From Candidatus Ulvibacter alkanivorans (GTDB taxonomy: Bacteria; Bacteroidota; Bacteroidia; Flavobacteriales; Flavobacteriaceae), in assembly GCF_003333325.1 (NCBI RefSeq), contig NZ_QOLC01000040.1:1-27701 (forward strand): a stretch of 27,701 nucleotides of DNA, read 5' to 3'. Made by a program: the position numbers and the translations under genes. The first letter of the stretch is position 1. Every line of letters begins with the position of its first letter. Shown here piece by piece: positions 6,821 through 15,252 of this stretch. The notes beneath the pieces are model-generated. The model was not told the origin of the DNA. It saw only the letters and a list, made by a program, of their open reading frames with translations, and did no database searches.

Positions 6821-7945
6821 CTAGGATTTGAGTGTGCGTTCAAGCTTTTTTAACTTTTTTTCTGAAAGTAAAACAAAACGAATTAAGAAGAACAGTAACA
6901 ACAGAAACAATACTAGTAGGCCTATTTGAAGCGGTTGAAATACGGTATGAAAATCTTCAATTTCTTCTGCTCGAGTCTGGGTTAAGCGATACATAGATTG
7001 ATTGATAGTTTTACGCTCCGATTGCTTAGTTTGGTTCAGTAAGGCCAAATATTGATTGCGATATAACAAATAGTTGTCCCAATCATTTAAGGCGAGATAA
7101 TTATTAGAAAGCCCTTCGTATAAGCCTCTGTTTAATATAAGGTCACCAACTAATTCGGCATTCGTAAGCGCGCTATTTAAAATATTGATCGCTTCTATGT
7201 ATTTGCCCTCTCTCGATTTGATTTCGGCTAGACCTTTTTGAGCAAAACTGATTAAAGTAGGAGCAGCTGTTCGCTCTGCATGTTGGATAGCCAAAAGAAA
7301 ACTGGTTTCCGCCTCTTTTATTCTATCCAGGTTAATTAGACAGTTTCCTTTGTTGTAATAACAAACACTCATATTGCCATTAGTGATGTCGTTTTCTTCT
7401 GTCTTATCATATGCTTCGATCGCCTTATCGAAATAAGTTAAGGCAATCTCACAGCTCATTTGTTGGCGATATACAAAGCCCCTAACAATATAATTATATC
7501 CTAAAAAAGGTTGAATAGAATCCTGATACTGGTAAGAGTCAATTAACAACAAGGCCTCATCTAAATATTCTATAGCTTTATCGTAAATCTTAAGATCATG
7601 AAATTGGGCGCCTATTCTATTGAGGACATTTATTTTTTGTTTTTCCTCCTTGATCTGAGGAAAGAAAATGTCGATCTCATTGATGGTTTGTGAAACCATC
7701 TCATAATCTCGTTTCGATGAATAGGCAGTCGAGATGGCGAGTAAAGCACTAATTTTATGCTTGACTGGCATTGCTGGATCGTTATAAAGCGTCGATGCAA
7801 TCTTTATAGCTTCATCAGGGTTTTCATAAATAAGACGGTTGGCCTTCTTTAGAATACTATCAGCTTCACTCTGGGCTATAGAACGATCTGTAGGGCTAAG
7901 CAGACTAACGAAAAACAACACTAAGAGAAAAGCCCTATTACGCAT
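6821..7945 (-). CDS. TPR-repeat membrane protein lacking an output domain
   Basis: A 374-residue protein with a signal peptide (cleaved near IAQ-SE, residue 25), several tetratricopeptide-like repeats over about 28-330 (for example YDKAIEYLDEALLLID, ALTYFDKAIEAYDK and YNKGNCLINLDRIKEAETSFLLAI), one membrane helix at about 339-360 and a basic 14-residue cytoplasmic tail. The layout copies the sensor half of the preceding gene's TPR-TM-AraC protein, but there is no helix-turn-helix. It overlaps that gene by 8 bp (ATGCGTAA), so the two are translated together. It may form a mixed sensor complex with the regulator. No frame in the following 200 bp restores a DNA-binding domain. Confidence 0.85.
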   Translation of the reverse strand: MRNRAFLLVLFFVSLLSPTDRSIAQSEADSILKKANRLIYENPDEAIKIASTLYNDPAMPVKHKISALLAISTAYSSKRDYEMVSQTINEIDIFFPQIKEEKQKINVLNRIGAQFHDLKIYDKAIEYLDEALLLIDSYQYQDSIQPFLGYNYIVRGFVYRQQMSCEIALTYFDKAIEAYDKTEENDITNGNMSVCYYNKGNCLINLDRIKEAETSFLLAIQHAERTAAPTLISFAQKGLAEIKSREGKYIEAINILNSALTNAELVGDLILNRGLYEGLSNNYLALNDWDNYLLYRNQYLALLNQTKQSERKTINQSMYRLTQTRAEEIEDFHTVFQPLQIGLLVLFLLLLFFLIRFVLLSEKKLKKLERTLKS

Positions 7946-9509
7946 GATGTAGTTCTTTTTCGGTTGCCTTTACTTTTTTCTGTTTGGATTTCACCAAATC
8001 GATAAAAACTGTAGGAGGTATCCCGGTCACCGATTTAAAAACCGTTGCAAAACTGCTATGTGATGTAAAACCACTTTCTTCGGCTAAATAGCTAATCTTA
8101 TATTGTGTATACGTCGGATTCGAATGAAGCTTATCGATTATGTAGTTTATACGAAGCTCATTTATATAACTATTGAAGTTCTGTTCTTTATGCGTATTGA
8201 TTATTTCTGAAAGATACTTTGTGTTTGTGTCGAACAACGATGCCATTGCCGCAAGCGACATGTCCTTTTTAGTAAAGCGATCCGAGTTCTCGAACTGCGT
8301 TAATTTTTTAAGCAACTGTTCTTCTGTTTCCTTCGGAATAGTAGTACTTCTTGAGATTTCTTTTTTAGTTACTGCTTGAGATTCTTTCTCCTGTTGCCTT
8401 TTTTCAAAATAGTTTAAAAAATCTTGATATTGTGAAATTCGTGACCTATAACGAAGCTGCAGTATCCTGCCAATGAACAGACCTAAGACAATCAACCCCC
8501 CTAATATCATAATATTTCGGCTGTACTCATTTTTAACTAACTCCTTTTTATTTGTGTGATTTTCACTCGTATAATTAAAAACAGCATTTACTGCGTTTGC
8601 TTCGTCCGACTCATTTAGAACGGAAAGATCGTTGCCTACTTGCTTGAAAACATAGAACTTATCGGAATCTTCTAAGGCCATGTGGGAAAGTGCCAATCCA
8701 TCTACGATACGTTCTTGGTACACTTTATTTGGTAACTGTTCTGCTATATTAAGTGCTTTGAGGAAATGATCAATTGCAGTGTTGTAAAGTTTGTTTGAGA
8801 AGTGCAAGGCCCCTAGCTCATTGTTAGCAATCATAGTTACAAACGCATTGGATGGGTCTGTACTATAATTTGTGATAATTTCTTCCAATCGCATTTTAGA
8901 ACCCTCAAAAGATTCAGAATTTAGTTGTATTTCAATTAATTCGACCTCTGTTTCTATCGATGGAAGAGTCGCTTGAATCTCGTGAAAAATCGATTGTGCC
9001 TTAAGCAGCTCTTCAACCGATTTATCATATTGCTCTTTTGTTTTATAGGTTTCAGCGTTTATGAGGTGAACACCGGCTTTTAATAGAGGGTCATTAGTGT
9101 TTCCTTGGTGTTCGCTAACAATCACTTCGGTAAATTCATGATATTTTTCGGCTGCTAGGTCAAGGCCTAGATCATTAAGCACATGAATTCCGAAGACATT
9201 AATTTTTAACTGTAACGCTAAGTTGTTGGTGCTTTCGGCTAGTTTCTTAGCTTCTAAAGTAGCAAGAACTGTTTGATGATAATCTCCTTGAATATAGTGA
9301 GATCTGGCTTGAAGTAAGTATGCTTCAATTTTCTCGGGAACTCGTTCCGAATTTTGAAGTACATGTAATACTATTTTACGCGATTGATCAGGCTGCGAAA
9401 AGAGAACCTGCTCGGCATTTTTCAGCATTTCACTAAAATCCAATGTGCCTTGCGCATAACTTTTCGAGTAAAGGCATAGTATGATACATATACAAAATAA
9501 CCCTCTCAT
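7938..9509 (-). CDS. TPR-transmembrane AraC-family transcriptional regulator
   Basis: A 523-residue one-protein sensor-regulator. Signal peptide 1-19 (SYAQ). TPR-like helical repeats fill about 25-300 in the periplasm (LYNTAIDHFLKALNIAEQLP is the clearest). The membrane helix is at about 332-350, a cytoplasmic linker rich in Lys/Glu/Gln follows, and an AraC-type DNA-binding domain occupies about 394-507. That domain has both HTH units: MSLAAMASLFDTNTKYLSEIIN and ISYLAEESGFTSHSSFATVF, followed by KSVTGIPPTVF. This architecture is common in Flavobacteriia, where it senses envelope or nutrient cues. Its targets are not evident; the coupled partner gene directly downstream is the only co-transcribed gene. 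Confidence 0.93.
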   Translation of the reverse strand: MRGLFCICIILCLYSKSYAQGTLDFSEMLKNAEQVLFSQPDQSRKIVLHVLQNSERVPEKIEAYLLQARSHYIQGDYHQTVLATLEAKKLAESTNNLALQLKINVFGIHVLNDLGLDLAAEKYHEFTEVIVSEHQGNTNDPLLKAGVHLINAETYKTKEQYDKSVEELLKAQSIFHEIQATLPSIETEVELIEIQLNSESFEGSKMRLEEIITNYSTDPSNAFVTMIANNELGALHFSNKLYNTAIDHFLKALNIAEQLPNKVYQERIVDGLALSHMALEDSDKFYVFKQVGNDLSVLNESDEANAVNAVFNYTSENHTNKKELVKNEYSRNIMILGGLIVLGLFIGRILQLRYRSRISQYQDFLNYFEKRQQEKESQAVTKKEISRSTTIPKETEEQLLKKLTQFENSDRFTKKDMSLAAMASLFDTNTKYLSEIINTHKEQNFNSYINELRINYIIDKLHSNPTYTQYKISYLAEESGFTSHSSFATVFKSVTGIPPTVFIDLVKSKQKKVKATEKELHHA

Positions 9510-9609
9510 ATCTGTTATAAATGTACGTAATTAATGATTCAAGCTTCTAATTCATAGAATGAAAAATTACAATTTATAGGAAACTGTATAAATTCAGAAT
9601 GGTTAGAAT

Positions 9610-9642
9610 AAAAAAACCTCGAAGTTGAGACTCCGAGGTTTT
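9610..9642 (-). terminator. intrinsic terminator of secA
   Basis: AAAACCTCG (9613-9621) pairs perfectly with CGAGGTTTT (9634-9642). On the minus strand a run of seven T follows (plus-strand A run 9610-9616). It lies about 20 bp after the secA stop codon. Confidence 0.88.
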
Positions 9643-9662
9643 CTATTATTAGCTTATAATAT

Positions 9663-12600
9663 CTACTCATCTACCAACACCCAATCTCCTTTGTCTAGCA
9701 ATGGGATGGCTTGCTTGTATTTTAAGGTTTTATTTTCACCACTCATCACGTGTTTAATAGTAACACGATCGTTACGACCAATCTTTGGTCGTTCTCTAAC
9801 AATGGTCTCTGTTACTTGCTGTTGTCTCGATTGTGTGTTTCCGGCCGCACGAGATTCGGCAGCGCGTTCATCCAGGTTTTGGATCTCTTCTTTCTGCTCG
9901 CTCAATTTCTCCTTAGGTCGCGTTTGTCGTGCCTCCTGAATTTGCTGCTGATTTTCCTGCGGAAGCTCACCCTTGAATAAGAAAGATACAACGTCCTTAT
10001 TCACTTTTTCGATCATAGCTTTAAACAGTTCAAAAGCTTCGAACTTATAGATAAGTAGCGGATCCTTTTGTTCGTGTACCGCTAACTGAACGGACTGTTT
10101 TAGTTCGTCCATTTTGCGCAAGTGTGTCTTCCATGCATCATCGATAATGGCAAGAGTGATGTTCTTCTCGAAATCGTTTACCAATTGCTTTCCTTCGGTC
10201 TCGTATGCTTTCTCAAGATCGGTGGCTACATTCAAGGTTTTAACACCATCGGTAAAAGGTACCAAGATACGTTTGTACTTGTCTTTTTGCGTCTCGTATA
10301 CATTCTTGATCACCGGGAAGGCCATTTCGGCGTTGCGTACCATCTTGTCTTGGTAATGCGCATAGGCGGCCTTATAGATGATTCCGGCGATCTCCTTCGC
10401 ACTCTTGCTTTCAAATTCGGCTTCAGAAATAGGGGAACTCATCGAGAAGAAACGGATCAACTCGAACTCAAAGTTCTTGTAATCCTGCGCCATTTTGTTG
10501 CTTTCGGCAATTACTTCCGAAGTATCATAGATCATATTGGCGATATCTACTCGTAAGCGTTCTCCAAACAATGCGTGGTAACGACGTTTGTAGACTACTT
10601 CACGCTGTGCGTTCATCACATCATCGTACTCTAACAGTCGTTTACGGATTCCGAAGTTGTTCTCTTCAACTTTTTTCTGGGCACGCTCGATCGATTTAGA
10701 GATCATCGAATGCTGAATTACTTCCCCTTCTTTTAGACCCATACGGTCCATCATTTTAGCAATTCGCTCACTACCAAACAATCGCATTAGATTATCCTCT
10801 AGCGACACATAGAATTGTGAGCTACCCGGATCTCCTTGTCGTCCACTACGACCTCGCAGCTGTCGGTCTACACGACGTGAATCGTGACGTTCGGTACCTA
10901 CAATGGCCAAACCACCCGCTTTTTTCACATCTTCGCTTAGCTTAATATCGGTACCACGACCTGCCATGTTGGTAGCAATGGTTACCATACCGGAGTTTCC
11001 GGCTTCGGCTACGATATCGGCCTCTTTCTTATGCAGCTTTGCGTTCAATACATTATGCGGAATGTTGCGAATGCTCAACATCCTACTCAACAATTCACTA
11101 ATCTCAACCGATGTGGTACCTATAAGTACAGGTCTTCCTGCATTTGAAAGCTCGGTCACCTCTTCGATCACAGCATTGTATTTCTCTCGCTTCGTCTTAT
11201 AAATTTTATCTTCCTTATCATCACGAGCAATTGGGCGGTTGGTTGGTATCTCGACCACATCCAACTTGTAGATCTCCCATAATTCGCCTGCTTCTGTAAC
11301 CGCTGTACCCGTCATACCGGATAGTTTGCGATACATTCTAAAGTAATTCTGAAGCGTAATGGTTGCAAAGGTCTGTGTTGCTGCTTCGATCTTTACGTTC
11401 TCTTTGGCCTCTATCGCTTGGTGAAGTCCGTCGCTATAACGACGTCCGTCCATGATACGACCGGTTTGCTCATCTACGATCATCACCTTGTTGTCCATGA
11501 CCACATACTGCGTATCTTTTTCGAAGAGTGCATAGGCCTTGAGCAACTGGTTCATGGTGTGAATACGTTCACTCTTTATACCAAATTCTCTAAATAATTC
11601 TTCTTTTTCTTCGGCTTCTTCTTCGGGTGTAAGTCCTTTGCTTTCGATCTTCGCGATCTCCATTCCCATTTCGGGCATCACAAAGAAATCGGGGTCGTCT
11701 TCTCCCGAAAGGTAATTTACTCCTTTATCGGTAAGCTCGATCTGATTGTTCTTTTCGTCAATTACAAAGTAGAGTTCGGCATCAACCTTCGGCATTTCGC
11801 GATTGTTGTCCTGCATATAGAAGTTTTCTGTCTTCTGAAGGATTTGTCGTACTCCTTCTTCGGAAAGAAACTTGATCAAGGCTTTGTTCTTTGGTAGTCC
11901 GCGATATACTCTTAGTAATTGAAAGCCACCTTCCTTGGTGTCGCCTTCAGCAATAAGTTTTTTCGCTTCTGCCAGAACACCGGTCAAGTATTTGCGTTGT
12001 ACTTCGACTATATCGTTTATCCTTGGTTTTAGCTCGTTGAACTCGTGGCGGTCTCCTTGTGGTACAGGACCGGAAATGATCAATGGTGTACGTGCATCAT
12101 CGATTAATACACTGTCTACCTCATCGACGATCGCATAGTGATGTGGCCGCTGTACGAGGTCTTGTGGCGCATGGGCCATGTTGTCACGCAGGTAATCGAA
12201 ACCAAACTCATTATTGGTTCCGTAGGTAATATCGGCATTGTATGCTTTTCTTCGAGCAGCAGAATTTGGCTTATGATAATCTATACAGTCGACAGTCATT
12301 CCGTGGAACTCGAAGATAGGTGCCATCCAAGCGCTATCTCGTTTTGCCAAGTAATCGTTTACGGTTACCAAGTGCACTCCGTTTCCGGCTAGGGCATTAA
12401 GGTACACCGGTAAGGTTGCTACCAAGGTCTTACCTTCTCCGGTCTGCATCTCGGCCACTTTACCCTGGTGAAGGGCGACACCACCAATAAGCTGTACATC
12501 GTAATGCACCATGTCCCAGGTTACTTCTTTTCCTGCGGCATCCCAAGAGTTATTCCAGATCGCTTTTTCGCCATCAAGGGTTACATAGTCTTTTTCTGCA

Positions 12601-13022
12601 GAGATTTCACGGTCGAATGGAGTAGCGGTTACGGTAAGTGTCTGGTTGTTTTTAAAACGTTTGGCGGTTTCCTTTACAACGGCAAAAGCTTCGGGTAAGA
12701 TCTCGTCTAAGGTCTTTTTTTCAACTTCGTATCGTTCGTCCTTCAGTGCATCGATCTGGTTGTAGATATCTTCTTTCTTGTCGATATCTTCCATGGTGTC
12801 TGCTTCTTTTTGAAGCGCATCGATTTGTTCTTGAACCTCTTTTTGATCCTCTTTAATTCGTTTTCTGAAACTGTCTGATTTTGCTCTTAACTCGTCTAGC
12901 GACAACTTTTCTATGGCAGCTTCATGCGACTTTATTTCGTCCACGTATGGCTGAATATCGCTAATATCTTTCTTGGATTTATCTCCAACAAATACTTTTA
13001 ATACATTATCTAAAAATCCCAT
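9663..13022 (-). CDS. secA: preprotein translocase ATPase SecA
   Basis: The motor of the Sec pathway: it binds preproteins at the inner membrane and pushes them through SecYEG using ATP. The 1119 residues contain the Walker A MQTGEGKT (192-199), the DEAD-type box DEVDS (300-304), the GTTSVEIS segment (635-642), NMAGRGTDIKL (685-695) and the helicase-like QLRGRSGRQGDPG (721-733). The helical scaffold follows at about 760-1000. It is longer than the E. coli protein (901 aa), with an expanded coiled N-terminal part (about 50-105) and further insertions, as usual in Bacteroidetes. The Cys-rich zinc/SecB-binding tail is absent; instead the C-terminus is a Gln/Arg-rich linker and a short ending KGDWVLVDE. 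It stands alone with its own terminator. Confidence 0.98.
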   Translation of the reverse strand: MGFLDNVLKVFVGDKSKKDISDIQPYVDEIKSHEAAIEKLSLDELRAKSDSFRKRIKEDQKEVQEQIDALQKEADTMEDIDKKEDIYNQIDALKDERYEVEKKTLDEILPEAFAVVKETAKRFKNNQTLTVTATPFDREISAEKDYVTLDGEKAIWNNSWDAAGKEVTWDMVHYDVQLIGGVALHQGKVAEMQTGEGKTLVATLPVYLNALAGNGVHLVTVNDYLAKRDSAWMAPIFEFHGMTVDCIDYHKPNSAARRKAYNADITYGTNNEFGFDYLRDNMAHAPQDLVQRPHHYAIVDEVDSVLIDDARTPLIISGPVPQGDRHEFNELKPRINDIVEVQRKYLTGVLAEAKKLIAEGDTKEGGFQLLRVYRGLPKNKALIKFLSEEGVRQILQKTENFYMQDNNREMPKVDAELYFVIDEKNNQIELTDKGVNYLSGEDDPDFFVMPEMGMEIAKIESKGLTPEEEAEEKEELFREFGIKSERIHTMNQLLKAYALFEKDTQYVVMDNKVMIVDEQTGRIMDGRRYSDGLHQAIEAKENVKIEAATQTFATITLQNYFRMYRKLSGMTGTAVTEAGELWEIYKLDVVEIPTNRPIARDDKEDKIYKTKREKYNAVIEEVTELSNAGRPVLIGTTSVEISELLSRMLSIRNIPHNVLNAKLHKKEADIVAEAGNSGMVTIATNMAGRGTDIKLSEDVKKAGGLAIVGTERHDSRRVDRQLRGRSGRQGDPGSSQFYVSLEDNLMRLFGSERIAKMMDRMGLKEGEVIQHSMISKSIERAQKKVEENNFGIRKRLLEYDDVMNAQREVVYKRRYHALFGERLRVDIANMIYDTSEVIAESNKMAQDYKNFEFELIRFFSMSSPISEAEFESKSAKEIAGIIYKAAYAHYQDKMVRNAEMAFPVIKNVYETQKDKYKRILVPFTDGVKTLNVATDLEKAYETEGKQLVNDFEKNITLAIIDDAWKTHLRKMDELKQSVQLAVHEQKDPLLIYKFEAFELFKAMIEKVNKDVVSFLFKGELPQENQQQIQEARQTRPKEKLSEQKEEIQNLDERAAESRAAGNTQSRQQQVTETIVRERPKIGRNDRVTIKHVMSGENKTLKYKQAIPLLDKGDWVLVDE

Positions 13023-13147
13023 GATTTACACTCGTATTTTATACTCAATTTCTCTAGACGTAACGCCTTTTCTTTCTACTACAAAAAAACTGTAAAAAAA
13101 CCAGTTTGCCAAAAGCTTACTGCGTTTTTACAACTTGTTTTTAGCGC

Positions 13148-13176
13148 AAAAAAAAAGCCTCAAGAATGAGACTTTT
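13148..13176 (-). terminator. intrinsic terminator of the DUF2795 gene
   Basis: AAAAGCCTC (13153-13161) and GAGACTTTT (13168-13176) form a 9-bp stem with one G-U pair when read as minus-strand RNA and a 6-nt loop. Nine T follow (plus-strand A run 13148-13156). It lies about 20 bp after the stop codon. Confidence 0.82.
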
Positions 13177-13197
13177 TATATATTATTATTTAATTTT

Positions 13198-13419
13198 TTA
13201 ATATTCATCTTCGTTCCACAGATAATCTTCATCTGTGGGATAGTCCGGCCAGATCTCTTCAATAGAGTCGTACGAATCTCCCTCATCTTCGATCGCTTGC
13301 AGGTTTTCCACTACTTCTAATGGCGCACCGGTTCTAATCGCGTAATCGATCAACTCGTCTTTTGTCGCCGGCCAAGGGGCATCACTTAAATAGGATGCTA
13401 GTTCTAATGTCCAGTACAT
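13198..13419 (-). CDS. DUF2795 family small acidic protein
   Basis: A 73-residue cytosolic protein. The N-terminal half (MYWTLELASYLSDAPWPATKDELIDYAIRTGAP, split here across 1-33) and LEVVENLQ match the DUF2795 family, a small helical fold found in many bacteria. The C-terminal half is very acidic (DEGDSYDSIEEIWPDYPTDEDYLWNEDEY over the last 29 residues). Flavobacteriia conserve this protein almost unchanged, but its function is not known. It is monocistronic: consensus promoter at 13445-13474, terminator at 13148-13176. Confidence 0.9.
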   Translation of the reverse strand: MYWTLELASYLSDAPWPATKDELIDYAIRTGAPLEVVENLQAIEDEGDSYDSIEEIWPDYPTDEDYLWNEDEY

Positions 13420-13444
13420 AGCACTTTAGGGTTTTAATTTTGTG

Positions 13445-13474
13445 CAAAAATAATTTTTTAGATTAAAAAGTCAA
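13445..13474 (-). promoter_or_regulatory. Bacteroidetes housekeeping promoter of the DUF2795 gene
   Basis: Minus strand: TTG (13474-13472), exactly 19 nt, then TATTTTTG (13452-13445). This is a perfect match to the Bacteroidetes -33 TTG / -7 TAnnTTTG consensus. Transcription would start near 13438, about 19 nt before the ATG. Confidence 0.8.
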
Positions 13475-13561
13475 GAAAAATCGTAATTATTTCTGCAGTA
13501 TTTTTAAGAACGTTTATAAAATACTGAAAACCAGTTATTTATAATTTAGCAAATGAAGCGA

Positions 13562-14134
13562 TCACAATTTCTCGGGAATCCATTTTATTTCCTTTGCTTG
13601 CAAGTCATTGGTCAACTTCCGTGCCAGCACAAAGAGATAGTCAGATAGTCGGTTTAAATACATCAGAACTCGCTCATCTATGGGTTCTTCCTCGTGTAAA
13701 AGCGATGCTAAACGCTCTGCCCTGCGACAAACACAGCGTGCGATGTGACAATATGACACTGTGGTATGACCGCCGGGAAGCACAAAATGCGTCATGGGCG
13801 GTAGTGATTCGTTCATAGTATCCATTTCATCTTCCAGTGCTGTGATCTCTTCCGAAGTGATCTTCGGAATATTTAAGCGTTCTTTCCCACTTTTTAAGGT
13901 TGCTTTTTCAGGGTCGGTGGCAAGAATGGCCCCAACAGTAAATAATTGTTCCTGAATTTTTATGAGCAATTCTTTTGCAGTTTTATCTATTTCTTGATCG
14001 CGAATAAGCCCGATATACGAGTTCAACTCATCTACGGTGCCATAGCTTTCAATTCTAATATGGTGTTTAGGAACACGAGTGCCGCCAAATAGCGCGGTCG
14101 TTCCTTTGTCACCGGTCTTGGTGTATATCTTCAT
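13562..14134 (-). CDS. PduO-type cob(I)alamin adenosyltransferase
   Basis: A 190-residue enzyme that transfers the 5'-deoxyadenosyl group of ATP to reduced cobalamin, giving coenzyme B12 in the cytosol. The N-terminal ATP-binding motif KIYTKTGDKGTTALFGGTRV (2-21) is intact. So is the central SYGTVDELNSYIG and the C-terminal helix pair CVCRRAERL (134-142) and YLNRLSDYLFVLAR (159-172), whose Arg/Asn/Asp residues bind ATP and cobalamin in this family. Length is normal. The start at 14134 lies inside the end of a tiny upstream ORF (26-bp overlap), suggesting coupled translation. Such enzymes usually serve B12-dependent mutases; none lies in this window. Confidence 0.95.
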   Translation of the reverse strand: MKIYTKTGDKGTTALFGGTRVPKHHIRIESYGTVDELNSYIGLIRDQEIDKTAKELLIKIQEQLFTVGAILATDPEKATLKSGKERLNIPKITSEEITALEDEMDTMNESLPPMTHFVLPGGHTTVSYCHIARCVCRRAERLASLLHEEEPIDERVLMYLNRLSDYLFVLARKLTNDLQAKEIKWIPEKL

Positions 14135-14246
14135 TTTTAGGATCTTTTTGCTGAACGTCTTTTAATTTTTGCTGGACCTTCTTATTCGTTAGTGCCACAA
14201 AACAAGCACCAATGGCTATAGCAAGTAGTAACCAACCTTCAGTCAT
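14109..14246 (-). CDS. tiny single-helix membrane protein (45 aa), unrecognised
   Basis: A 45-codon reading frame: MTEGW, then a hydrophobic helix (LLLAIAIGACFVALT, about 6-20), then a Lys/Gln/Asp-rich cytoplasmic tail. Its ATG overlaps the stop of the preceding 55-aa ORF by 8 bp (ATGACTGA). Its own end overlaps the adenosyltransferase start by 26 bp, so three frames are chained. A membrane anchor followed by charged residues, plus this close packing, argues for a real gene. No homolog can be named and conservation was not tested. Confidence 0.6.
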   Translation of the reverse strand: MTEGWLLLAIAIGACFVALTNKKVQQKLKDVQQKDPKNEDIHQDR

Positions 14247-14406
14247 CCGATTGGTTTTTCTTTTCGTAATAATTTTTTCTGAAACTTCTGCGGCTTCGTT
14301 GGCGTTGTTTGGTAGTGGTACGTCTGTTCCAATACAGTACTAAAAGTAGCAGTATAAGCCCACCAACAATTAATAATACGGGATTGGACAAATCGAAAAA
14401 TTCCAT
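14239..14406 (-). CDS. tiny single-helix membrane protein (55 aa), unrecognised
   Basis: A 55-codon reading frame starting MEFFDLSNPV, with a membrane helix at about 9-26 (PVLLIVGGLILLLLVLYW) and then a strongly basic tail (NRRTTTKQRQRSRRSFRKN). This is the classical stop-transfer pattern with the tail in the cytosol. It is the first of three overlapping frames leading into the cobalamin adenosyltransferase. A competing frame on the same strand (14243-14446) lacks any such pattern. The function is unknown; membrane placement of downstream products or a small regulatory peptide are possible. Confidence 0.6.
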   Translation of the reverse strand: MEFFDLSNPVLLIVGGLILLLLVLYWNRRTTTKQRQRSRRSFRKNYYEKKNQSDD

Positions 14407-14488
14407 ACTGTGAAGATACAGCCGTTCTAAGGAAATTCCAAACCATAGACCGGTGAATACTTCAAAATATAAGTGTATAGAAGTGCTT

Positions 14489-15175
14489 TTATTTAATGCG
14501 CTTGTCGCTTTCTACTATACCATCGCGAAGACGAATAATACGATGCGCATGAAGAGCGATCTCTTCCTCGTGCGTTACGAGAATTACGGTGTTCCCGGAA
14601 GCGTGGATCGCATCGAACAGATTCATGATCTCTATAGAGGTCTTAGAATCTAAGTTCCCGGTAGGTTCATCGGCTAGAATGATCGACGGCTTGTTTACCA
14701 AGGCGCGACCCACAGCAACACGTTGTCGCTGACCACCCGATAACTGATTGGGTTTGTGGTCCATTCGGTCGGCAAGTCCAACATCTGTCAATACCTCTTC
14801 GGCTCTTTTGGTACGGTCGCTTTTGGAGGCACCGGCGTAGATCATAGGCAGGGCGACATTCTCTAATGCTGTGGTTCTAGGTAAGAGGTTAAATGTTTGG
14901 AATACAAATCCTATTTCCTTGTTACGAATCTCGGCCAATTCGTCGTCGCTCATATTACTTACGTCGGCTCCGTTCAATTCGTAGCTTCCCGAAGTAGGTG
15001 TGTCCAGGCATCCCAATAAGTTCATTAAGGTCGATTTTCCCGAACCCGAAGGCCCCATGAGTGCTACGTATTCACCTCGTTCAATATCCAGGTCGATTCC
15101 TTTTAACACCTTTACGATCTCTTGTCCCAAAGGAAAATCTCTTCGTATGTCTCTAATTTTAATGACTAAACTCAT
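14489..15175 (-). CDS. LolD/MacB-type ABC transporter ATP-binding protein
   Basis: A 228-residue ATPase subunit. Walker [10 protein letters not shown] (41-49), Q-loop [18 protein letters not shown], signature [15 protein letters not shown], Walker [13 protein letters not shown] and the switch His in LVTHEEE. The [15 protein letters not shown] segment and the [12 protein letters not shown] ending are typical of the MacB/LolD family, which drives export or lipoprotein release together with FtsX-like permeases. No permease gene lies nearby, so it is an orphan subunit whose partner must be elsewhere. It follows the methyltransferase gene by 72 bp, with promoter-like elements in the gap. Confidence 0.93.
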   Translation of the reverse strand: MSLVIKIRDIRRDFPLGQEIVKVLKGIDLDIERGEYVALMGPSGSGKSTLMNLLGCLDTPTSGSYELNGADVSNMSDDELAEIRNKEIGFVFQTFNLLPRTTALENVALPMIYAGASKSDRTKRAEEVLTDVGLADRMDHKPNQLSGGQRQRVAVGRALVNKPSIILADEPTGNLDSKTSIEIMNLFDAIHASGNTVILVTHEEEIALHAHRIIRLRDGIVESDKRIK

Positions 15176-15224
15176 GTAGCTTTTTTTGTTCGAACTTACT
15201 TTTGCTTACGAATGCATTGCCCAT

Positions 15225-15252
15225 ATGACGCAAAGGTAGTACAGATGTTACA
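15225..15252 (-). promoter_or_regulatory. candidate promoter of the LolD-type ATPase gene (two overlapping readings)
   Basis: On the minus strand TACCTTTG (15238-15231) matches the Bacteroidetes -7 consensus, but no TTG lies 19 nt upstream. The same stretch also reads TGTAAC (15252-15247), 16 nt, CGTCAT (15230-15225), close to the ECF promoters at 3199-3300 but one base shorter in the spacer. Either would give a leader of about 43-50 nt. I favour the -7 element. Confidence 0.35.

Noticed and set aside
6821..9509. The two TPR genes as one frameshifted gene
   Set aside because: Each has its own signal peptide and membrane helix, and the first already ends with a complete AraC domain.
9750..12698. 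Several antisense frames of 66-144 codons across secA
   Set aside because: All lie opposite the well-supported SecA frame and show no domain, signal or promoter.
13055..13083. TGTAGT-N17-CGTCTA upstream of secA, resembling the ECF promoters
   Set aside because: The -35 matches only four of six bases and lacks the AAC core; secA is expected to use the housekeeping factor. Left as coincidence.
14243..14446. 67-codon minus-strand frame overlapping the tiny membrane ORFs
   Set aside because: No hydrophobic or domain pattern. It competes with two better-patterned, overlapping frames that chain into the adenosyltransferase.
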